NCBI GenBank assembly: GCA_964634755.1
Contig: CAZWJH010000022.1
Location: forward strand, 1-29,865
From: JALXDT01 sp964634755
GTDB taxonomy: Bacteria; Acidobacteriota; Aminicenantia; JAMOAD01
DNA: 29,865 nt
Direction: 5' to 3'
Shown here: piece after piece, positions 24,107-29,865 of the stretch
How the letters are laid out: every line of letters starts with the position of its first letter
How positions within the stretch are numbered: the first letter of the stretch is position 1
Position numbers and translations under genes: made by a program
Notes under the pieces: model-generated
What the model saw: the letters and a program-made list of their open reading frames with translations, nothing else
Database searches by the model: none
Told to the model about the DNA's origin: nothing

Positions 24107-25629
24107 TGAAAAGATCAAAATTATTGGTAATTTTTTTGCTGAGCACAATTTTTATTACAGCTTCGTCTATTACCCCATGGAAAAGTCAACTTTACAAATA
24201 TACGAAAACTTTGCTACTCTTAAAAGAGCTTTATTATAAACAAAATATTAATGAAGAAAAGATAACTTATGCGGCTATAAGAGGTATGCTTTCCTCTCTT
24301 GACCCCCATTCCTATCTTCTTGATCCCAATTCTTTTCAAACCATGCAGGAGGATCAAAGCGGGAAATTCTATGGCATAGGAATTCAGATTTTAAAGATAG
24401 AAGATAGATTAACAGTTATAACTCCACTTGAAGGAACTCCTGCTTACAGATTGGGAATTCAAGCTGGTGATGTTATAGTGGAAGTTGAGGGTAAGCAGAC
24501 TAAAAATCTTAGTCAAAATGAAGCGGTAAGACTTTTAAGAGGACCTAAGGGAACTTATGTTAATATTAAAATAAAAAGGGAAGGTTTTAAAAAACTGTTG
24601 CATTTCAGAATAAAAAGAGCCGAAATTCCACTTTATTCCATTCCTTATCACTTTGTTGATCCCTTTTCGGGTGGAAGGATTGGGGTGATAGTGATTAGAT
24701 CTTTTACAGGGACTACAAGCAGAGAATTCGAAGAGGCTATAAAAAAACTTGTACAAAAAGGGATAAAAGCTCTGATACTTGATTTGAGATACAATGGCGG
24801 AGGAGATCTCAAAGCTGCTTTAAATATTTCCGATGAATTTCTTCAAAAAGGCAAGATTATTGTTTCTATTAAAGGTAGAGTTGAAAGAATGAACAAGGTC
24901 TTTTATGCTATGAGAAATGGACAATATGAGAATCTTCCCCTTGTCGTGCTTGTTAACAGAGGAAGTGCTTCGGCTTCAGAAATTGTGGCCGGAGCCATTC
25001 AGGATAATAAAAGGGGAATAATAGTAGGTATGAGAACATGGGGGAAAGGGCTTGTACAGACGCTTTATCATATTAGAAGTAATGTTGCAATAGCTCTTAC
25101 CACTGCAAGGTATTATACTCCCTCGGGAAAGATGATTCAAAGAGATTATACCCACCTTGAAGATTATCTTTTATTTTATAATGATAAGGATAGTTATGAA
25201 AAGAATACAGGGGGAATAGTTCCCGATGTTAAAGTTGAAGATGGAAAGCTTACAATGTTTACGGCAAAATTGAGAAGCAAAGGTCTTTTTTTCTCTTATG
25301 CAAATCACCTTGTAAAAGGAGAGACAGGTTTAAAAGGGGAAATAAAATTCGAGAAAAAAGCCCCTATTTGTATATTTAATGACAAAAAAATAAATCTTTA
25401 TACAGATCCCATTCCTTCAAGAATAACCCACGATTTCAAGTCTTTTATTAAAAGTAAGAAGATTAAATTTAAAGAGAGTGATTTTACAAAGAGCTTATCT
25501 TCTATAAATCTTCAAATAAGAAGAGAGATAGTCTCAAGAGTCTGGGGTGTGGAAGAAAGCTTTATTTCTATTCTAAAAGATGATCCGCAATTTAAAAAAG
25601 CAGAGGAAATTCTCTTAAAAAATAATTAA
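24106..25629 (+). CDS. Carboxy-terminal processing protease, S41 family (CtpA/Prc-like)
   Basis: 507 aa, exported. Signal peptide about 1-21; then a helical region with SLDPHSYLLDP, typical of C-terminal processing peptidases; a PDZ domain about 85-170 (GIGIQILK, AYRLGIQAGDVIVEVEG); and the S41 domain with LDLRYNGGGDL, GSASASEIVAGA and WGKGLVQT. The catalytic dyad is Ser289/Lys314, 25 residues apart as in plant CtpA. About 120 further residues follow the catalytic core. It would cleave proteins from their C-termini in the periplasm. The start is GTG at 24106 in a TAGTG overlap, with GGAG upstream. It ends 14 nt before the convergent rlmN stop; only a weak A/T inverted repeat (25621-25636) lies between. 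Confidence 0.94.
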   Translation: MKRSKLLVIFLLSTIFITASSITPWKSQLYKYTKTLLLLKELYYKQNINEEKITYAAIRGMLSSLDPHSYLLDPNSFQTMQEDQSGKFYGIGIQILKIEDRLTVITPLEGTPAYRLGIQAGDVIVEVEGKQTKNLSQNEAVRLLRGPKGTYVNIKIKREGFKKLLHFRIKRAEIPLYSIPYHFVDPFSGGRIGVIVIRSFTGTTSREFEEAIKKLVQKGIKALILDLRYNGGGDLKAALNISDEFLQKGKIIVSIKGRVERMNKVFYAMRNGQYENLPLVVLVNRGSASASEIVAGAIQDNKRGIIVGMRTWGKGLVQTLYHIRSNVAIALTTARYYTPSGKMIQRDYTHLEDYLLFYNDKDSYEKNTGGIVPDVKVEDGKLTMFTAKLRSKGLFFSYANHLVKGETGLKGEIKFEKKAPICIFNDKKINLYTDPIPSRITHDFKSFIKSKKIKFKESDFTKSLSSINLQIRREIVSRVWGVEESFISILKDDPQFKKAEEILLKNN

Positions 25630-25643
25630 AATTATTCATATCT

Positions 25644-26687
25644 CTATTTTTTTATGTTTGTTTTAGCAAAAAGATTCCCGCAGGAAGCTTTTATATCTTT
25701 TCCTTTGCTATCTCTAATAGTTACTACGACTCTATGACTTCTAAGATATTCTGCAAACTCCTCTATTTTTTCCATCTCTGTTGGTTGAAGCTCTGAGCCT
25801 TCAAAATAATTAAATGGAATAAGATTTATCTTTTTGGGAATTCCTCTTGTGATTTTTAATAATTCTGAAGCATCCTTGAGACTATCATTCACTCCTTTTA
25901 ACATTATGTACTCAAATGTAACTCTATATTTTAGTTTTTTTGAATATTTTCTTAAAAGCTCTAAATTTTTCTTTAAGGGAAATTTTTTCTCAACTGGCAT
26001 TAGTTCTTTTCTTACTCCAGAGAAAGGTGAATTCATTGAAAATGCAAGCTTCATATCCTTCATTTCATTTAAAAATCTTTCTAAATAATTGGTAATTCCT
26101 ATTGTGGAAACTGTTATTCTTTTCGGAGAAATTGAGATTCCATCAGAGTCTGTTATTAGTTTTATTGCTCTTTTTACATTTTCATAATTATCAAGAGGTT
26201 CTCCCATTCCCATAAATACCAAATTTATTCTCTTATCTAATCTTTTCCTATTTATGTGTAGAGCTGAAAGTAGTTGAGCCACTATTTCACTATACTTAAG
26301 ATTGTGGTGAAATCCCATAAGACCAGTAAGACAGAATTTGCAACCAAATTTGCATCCAACCTGAGAAGAAAGACAGATTGAAGTTCTATCTTTTTGAGGG
26401 ATGAAAACAGACTCTATTCTCTTTCCATCTTCAAGCTCAAAAAGATATTTTCTACTTTGATCTTCACTGGAGATTTTTTCTTCAATAATTTTCATTGGAG
26501 AAAATGAAAAACATTCAGAGAGTTTTTTTCTTAATCCTTTAGATATATTGGTAAATTTATCAATATCCAATACCCTTTTTTTGTAAACCCAATGATAGAT
26601 TTGTTTTAATTGATAGTTTTTGGTGAGAATATTACCTATATTTTCTCTAAGCTCCTGAAAGTCCATTCCCAAAAGATTCTTTTTCAT
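25644..26687 (-). CDS. rlmN: Dual-specificity 23S rRNA/tRNA adenine-C2 methyltransferase RlmN
   Basis: 347-aa radical SAM enzyme that makes 2-methyladenosine in 23S rRNA (A2503) and in some tRNAs. The Fe-S motif is CKFGCKFC (Cys112, Cys116, Cys119). The two mechanistic cysteines are also present: Cys105 in CLSSQVGC and Cys336 in SCGNL, as in E. coli Cys118/Cys355. MGMGEPLDNYENV and ITVSTIGI are further family blocks. I keep ATG 26687 because MKKNLLGMDFQEL matches the usual N-terminus; the SD is weak. It starts 2 nt after the glmS stop, so it depends on glmS translation. Confidence 0.97.
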   Translation of the reverse strand: MKKNLLGMDFQELRENIGNILTKNYQLKQIYHWVYKKRVLDIDKFTNISKGLRKKLSECFSFSPMKIIEEKISSEDQSRKYLFELEDGKRIESVFIPQKDRTSICLSSQVGCKFGCKFCLTGLMGFHHNLKYSEIVAQLLSALHINRKRLDKRINLVFMGMGEPLDNYENVKRAIKLITDSDGISISPKRITVSTIGITNYLERFLNEMKDMKLAFSMNSPFSGVRKELMPVEKKFPLKKNLELLRKYSKKLKYRVTFEYIMLKGVNDSLKDASELLKITRGIPKKINLIPFNYFEGSELQPTEMEKIEEFAEYLRSHRVVVTIRDSKGKDIKASCGNLFAKTNIKK

Positions 26688-26689
26688 TC

Positions 26690-28510
26690 TTATTCTACTG
26701 TAACGGATTTTGCAAGATTTCTCGGTTGATCTATGTCAACTCCCCTTCTCAAAGCTATATAATAAGCAAAAAGCTGAGCATAGACGATTGTTAGAAATGG
26801 TGATAGAAATTCATTTACTTGAGAAATAGAGAACATAACATCACTCAATGAGAGTAATCCACTATCTCCTTTTGTGCCTATACTTATAATCTCGGCTCCC
26901 CTTGTTTTTGCTTCTTCTATGTTGGAGAGAATCTTTACCTTTGCTCTGTCTTCCGGAGCTATTGCAATAAGAGGAGTTCCTTCATCTATAAGAGAAATAG
27001 GTCCGTGTTTTAGTTGTCCCCCGGAATATGCTTCTGAGAATATGTAAGAAATTTCTTTTAATTTTAAAGAGCCTTCCATTGCTACCGGATAATTTATCCA
27101 CCTTCCTATGTATAAGAAATTCTCTTTTTGATAGTATTTAGAGGCAGTTTTTTCTATTGCTGAGCTTTTGTTTAAGACACTTTCCATTTGAACAGGGATT
27201 TTTCTTAACTCTTCAAGTAATTCTATAATTTTCTTTTTACTTAAAGTATTTTTTTGTTGAGCTAATTGAAGAGCAAGCAAAAATAGTAATGATATTTGCG
27301 ATGTGAATGTTTTTGTAGCTGCTACTGAAACCTCTGGTCCGCAATGGGTTAAAACATAGCTATCACTCTCTCTTGTAATACTGCTTTCCGGCACATTTGT
27401 AATTGCTATTATTCTGTTTTTCCCATTAATCTTTCTTATTGCCTTTAATGTATCCGCTGTTTCACCCGATTGTGAAATTGCGATAAAAAGGGTAGTCCCT
27501 TTTTCCTTTAACTCTTTATATGGATATTCTGATGAAAGAATTACAGATGTCTCAACTCCTGAAAAGGATTCTAAAAAATAACTTCCTATTAATCCTGCAT
27601 GGTAAGATGTTCCGCAGGAAAGAATTTTAATCTTATCAATTCCTTCAAAAAGTGATTTGTCAATTCCTACATTAACAGTACCATCTTCAATTGAATATCT
27701 ATCTTGAATTGTTTCTCTTATAGCTTCCGGTTGTTCAAAGATTTCTTTGAGCATGAAGTGTTTAAACCCTTTTTTTTCAATGAAAAAGCTGGTCTTTTCG
27801 ATTCTTTTGGCTGGAATCTTTTTTTCAGCTCCCTTAAAATCAAAGAATGAAAACTTTGACTTATTAAGGAATACAATAGTTTCGTCTTCTAAAAAGTATG
27901 CTCTATCCACATAAGTTGAAATACCTATAATATCCGAGGAGAAAAAGAATTCTCCGTCTTTTTCAGCAAAAACGAGAGGTGAATTTTTTCTTACCCCAAT
28001 CATAAGTTCGGGATAATCCGCAAAAATAAAAAGAAGAGCAAACGAACCTTTTAAGGTATTAATTGTGTTTAATATGGAATCAAAAATGGGATAGTGCTTT
28101 AGATTTTCTTCGAGAAGATGGGCTATTACTTCTGTATCCGTATCAGAAGAGAATTTATGCTTTTTCTTTTTTAACAATTGTTTCAATTCAAGGTAATTTT
28201 CAATGATACCATTGTGAACGAGTGCGATTTTGTTTTTACAGTCCGAATGAGGATGAGTGTTCTCTTTGCTTGGACTTCCGTGGGTAGCCCATCTTGTATG
28301 CCCGATGGCTGAATGTGTGTTAACTTTTGCTTTTTCTATCTCTTTTCTTAGAAAATCAACTTTTCCCTTTTCTCTGATTTTTTTTATCTTTTTTTTCTCA
28401 ACAAATGCAACTCCTGCTGAATCATATCCCCTGTACTCAAGATGTTTCAACCCATTGATAATTACTTCCATAGCATTTTCCTTTCCCATATACCCGACTA
28501 TTCCGCACAT
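26690..28510 (-). CDS. glmS: Glutamine-fructose-6-phosphate aminotransferase (isomerising)
   Basis: Makes glucosamine-6-phosphate from fructose-6-phosphate and glutamine, the first step toward peptidoglycan and LPS amino sugars. 606 aa. The start must be ATG 28510, because the catalytic Cys has to be residue 2 (MCGIVGYMG); GGAGG lies 5 nt upstream. An in-frame ATG 19 codons earlier would bury it. N-terminal glutaminase domain with GHTRWATHG and HNGIIENY; two SIS sugar-isomerase domains with LSCGTSYHAG and ISQSGETADT; C-terminal DQPRNLAKSVTVE holding the isomerase lysine (Lys601 here). Upstream there is no room or motif for a glmS ribozyme. Confidence 0.98.
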   Translation of the reverse strand: MCGIVGYMGKENAMEVIINGLKHLEYRGYDSAGVAFVEKKKIKKIREKGKVDFLRKEIEKAKVNTHSAIGHTRWATHGSPSKENTHPHSDCKNKIALVHNGIIENYLELKQLLKKKKHKFSSDTDTEVIAHLLEENLKHYPIFDSILNTINTLKGSFALLFIFADYPELMIGVRKNSPLVFAEKDGEFFFSSDIIGISTYVDRAYFLEDETIVFLNKSKFSFFDFKGAEKKIPAKRIEKTSFFIEKKGFKHFMLKEIFEQPEAIRETIQDRYSIEDGTVNVGIDKSLFEGIDKIKILSCGTSYHAGLIGSYFLESFSGVETSVILSSEYPYKELKEKGTTLFIAISQSGETADTLKAIRKINGKNRIIAITNVPESSITRESDSYVLTHCGPEVSVAATKTFTSQISLLFLLALQLAQQKNTLSKKKIIELLEELRKIPVQMESVLNKSSAIEKTASKYYQKENFLYIGRWINYPVAMEGSLKLKEISYIFSEAYSGGQLKHGPISLIDEGTPLIAIAPEDRAKVKILSNIEEAKTRGAEIISIGTKGDSGLLSLSDVMFSISQVNEFLSPFLTIVYAQLFAYYIALRRGVDIDQPRNLAKSVTVE

Positions 28511-28538
28511 ATTAACCTCCGATATTAATAAGGATTTA

Positions 28539-28567
28539 ATATTATCCTTTTTAAAGGAGTTTTTCAA
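28539..28567 (-). promoter_or_regulatory. Candidate glmS-rlmN promoter
   Basis: Minus-strand TTGAAA (28567-28562), 17 nt, TAATAT (28544-28539), with an overlapping GATAAT (28546-28541) as an alternative -10. Start near 28532 would leave a leader of about 20 nt with the GGAGG site. Moderate match only. Confidence 0.45.
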
Positions 28568-28608
28568 GGTAGGGTAAAGATTTAAATAGTAAAAATTGAG
28601 AAAAAAAC

Positions 28609-28637
28609 TTGATTTTTTTTTAAAAGAGGATTATAAA
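28609..28637 (+). promoter_or_regulatory. Promoter of the tandem response-regulator genes
   Basis: TTGATT (28609-28614), 17 nt, TATAAA (28632-28637). Start near 28644 puts AGGAG at the very 5' end of a leader of about 13 nt. It is divergent from the glmS promoter within 150 bp. Confidence 0.6.
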
Positions 28638-28656
28638 TATATCAAGGAGCAAAAAA

Positions 28657-29343
28657 ATGGAAAACAATGGGGTCATTTTGTTTGTTGATGATGAGGAAAA
28701 CATACTTAAGTCCATAAGAAGAAGCCTGATGGATGAGCCTTATGAGATGTTTTTTGCTAATTCCGGTAAGGAAGCTTTAAAAATATTGGAAAAAAACAAG
28801 GTGGATGTTATTGTTACTGATATGAGAATGCCTGAAATGAATGGGCTTGAGCTTCTTGAAATAGTTAAGAAAAAGTATCCTGATATTGTCAGGATTGTAT
28901 TAACAGGGTATGCCCAGGTTTCAACTCTTATTACAGCCATAAATTCAGGACAGATTTATCGTTATTTGATAAAACCGTGGAAATTGGAAGCTGAATTTAA
29001 ACCTGCTCTGAAACAGGCTCTTGAGCATCACAGGTTAACGGTAGAAAGGAATAAAATGATTAAAGAGTTAAAATTTAAAACAATAGAACTACAAAAACAG
29101 ATAAAGGAAAAAGAGGAATTAATTAAAAAGATAGAAGAATCGGATAGAAAAAAGAAGGAAATTCTATCTATCCTCAGTGCTAAAACCATTCCTTTTATAG
29201 AAGAGGCGGTTTACTGGATTGATGAACTTTCAAAAAACAGTAAGTTAGAGCTTGAGGGGCATATTTTAAAAGAGCTTGGAAAATTAAAAAACAGAGCAAA
29301 GCAAGTAATAGATATTTTATTGAAGATTAAGGATATATTTTAA
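28657..29343 (+). CDS. Response regulator with C-terminal coiled-coil/degenerate dimerisation domain
   Basis: 228 aa. REC domain (about 5-125) with acidic pair Asp11/Asp12, phospho-acceptor Asp55 in VTDMRMPEMNG, Thr83 and Lys106 in YLIKPW. The YRYLIKPW end is typical of the RpfG/HD-GYP-associated receiver class, but no HD-GYP, GGDEF, kinase ATPase or DNA-binding domain follows. Instead there is a long charged coiled coil (about 127-160) and a helical hairpin (about 160-228) whose ILSILSAKTIPFIEEAV recalls a kinase dimerisation H-box with Ala in place of His. It therefore probably signals through protein contacts. AGGAG lies 7 nt before ATG 28657. Followed after 24 nt by a paralogue. Confidence 0.85.
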   Translation: MENNGVILFVDDEENILKSIRRSLMDEPYEMFFANSGKEALKILEKNKVDVIVTDMRMPEMNGLELLEIVKKKYPDIVRIVLTGYAQVSTLITAINSGQIYRYLIKPWKLEAEFKPALKQALEHHRLTVERNKMIKELKFKTIELQKQIKEKEELIKKIEESDRKKKEILSILSAKTIPFIEEAVYWIDELSKNSKLELEGHILKELGKLKNRAKQVIDILLKIKDIF

Positions 29344-29367
29344 AAAAATTGTTAAAGGGAGGGTAAA

Positions 29368-29865
29368 ATGGAAGAAAAAAATGTAAATGTTCTCTTTGTT
29401 GATGATGATGAAAATATTTTGAATGCTTTAAAAAGAGAACTAATTGATGAGCCTTATAATAAATTTTTTGCTCAGAGTGGAAATGAAGCCTTGAAAATTA
29501 TGAATGAATTTGAAATTGCAGTTATAATTACAGATCTCAGTATGCCGGAACTCAATGGACTTGAGCTTTTATACTCTGTTAGAATGAATTATCCCGATAC
29601 GGTTAGAATAATATTATCAGCTTTTACAGATGCAAGGGTAATTCTTGAAGCTATTAATACAGGAGAAACCCACAGGTTTATTCCAAAGCCCTGGGATTCA
29701 GAAAAAGAATTGATTCCCATAATAAAACAGGCGATTAAGCAATACAAAGATTGTAAGCAGAAAAAGGAGTTGGAAAAAATCCTTAAGGAAAGGGATAGAG
29801 AGATTATGGAATTAAAAAATAAAATAAAAATATTGGAAGATGAAAATAAAAAGTTAAAATCTTTA
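29368..29865 (+). CDS. Second response regulator, tandem paralogue, 3' end outside the window
   Basis: The frame is open from ATG 29368 (AAGGGAGGG just upstream) to the end of the window, 166 codons. REC domain with Asp12/Asp13, phospho-acceptor Asp56 in ITDLSMPELNG, Ser84 (Thr in the neighbour) and Lys107 in FIPKPW, followed by a charged coiled coil (about 128-166). It shares with the preceding gene the strings DEPY, QSG/NSG-x-EALKI and MPE-x-NGLELL, so the two arose by tandem duplication. What follows the coiled coil (kinase, HD-GYP or nothing) is not visible. Confidence 0.85.
   Translation, partial: MEEKNVNVLFVDDDENILNALKRELIDEPYNKFFAQSGNEALKIMNEFEIAVIITDLSMPELNGLELLYSVRMNYPDTVRIILSAFTDARVILEAINTGETHRFIPKPWDSEKELIPIIKQAIKQYKDCKQKKELEKILKERDREIMELKNKIKILEDENKKLKSL

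Noticed and set aside
25619..25643. A/T-only inverted repeat (AATAATT-AA-AATTATT) between convergent ctpA-like and rlmN genes, considered as a bidirectional terminator
   Set aside because: Two-base loop and no G-C pairs; it overlaps the protease stop codon. Too weak to call.
28511..28567. 19-codon N-terminal extension of glmS
   Set aside because: It would bury the catalytic N-terminal cysteine; the internal ATG at 28510 has a perfect GGAGG site.
28511..28656. glmS ribozyme/riboswitch upstream of glmS
   Set aside because: Only about 145 bp separate glmS from the divergent gene, it is filled by two promoters and A/T runs, and no ribozyme core helices are recognisable.

Overview
The window is a gene-dense, AT-rich bacterial chromosome segment (roughly one third G+C by eye). 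It carries core housekeeping genes and a large amount of type IV pilus / type II secretion (T4P/T2S) machinery. No tRNA, rRNA, CRISPR array, insertion sequence or phage gene was seen. An outer-membrane secretin, beta-barrel protein and lipoprotein signals point to a diderm. The gene order pilB-pilT-pilC-pilS-pilR, a secretin with TPR and cohesin modules, and a YncE-propeller/phosphoesterase fusion fit Acidobacteriota-like or deep delta-proteobacterial-like lineages. This placement is an inference of low to moderate confidence.

Region 1 (1-8181, + strand) is a tightly packed and often overlapping operon. It holds the 3' part of a GspE/PilB-type assembly ATPase, a short PilM/GspL-like protein, PilN-like and PilO-like inner-membrane proteins, a PilP/GspC-like periplasmic protein, and a large lipoprotein secretin with N-terminal repeats and a C-terminal cohesin-like domain. 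These are followed by a sigma-54-dependent response regulator, a small beta-barrel protein and DNA polymerase III delta'. Region 2 (8182-11034) is one large membrane-anchored YncE/phosphoesterase gene with its own promoter and an apparently leaderless start. Region 3 (11046-11960, - strand) is a PflX-type radical SAM protein.

Region 4 (12040-15139, + strand) is the translation operon rplM-rpsI-rpsB-tsf-pyrH, with two candidate promoters and a palindrome over the proximal -10. Region 5 (22707 down to about 15136, - strand) is the pilus motor and control operon pilB-pilT-pilC-pilS-pilR followed by a tetR gene. The tetR reading frame is interrupted by an in-frame TAA, and a recognisable TetR C-terminus continues beyond it. 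Region 6 (22866-25629, + strand) holds a class I aminotransferase and a carboxy-terminal processing protease. Region 7 (28510-25644, - strand) is glmS-rlmN. Region 8 (28609-29865, + strand) holds two tandem paralogous response regulators, the second cut by the window end.

The genes suggest a cell that builds a retractile pilus (PilB extension, PilT retraction, PilC platform) under PilS/PilR and sigma-54 control. A second assembly ATPase and an alignment complex plus secretin, with a separate sigma-54 activator, lie about 10 kb away. The two clusters may be parts of one machine or of two machines; pilin genes are not in view. The strongest points for a second look are the interrupted tetR, the TPR-secretin-cohesin fusion, two SD-less genes with canonical promoters placed for leaderless transcripts (pilB and the YncE/phosphoesterase), and the response-regulator pair whose first member ends in what may be a histidine-less dimerisation domain.
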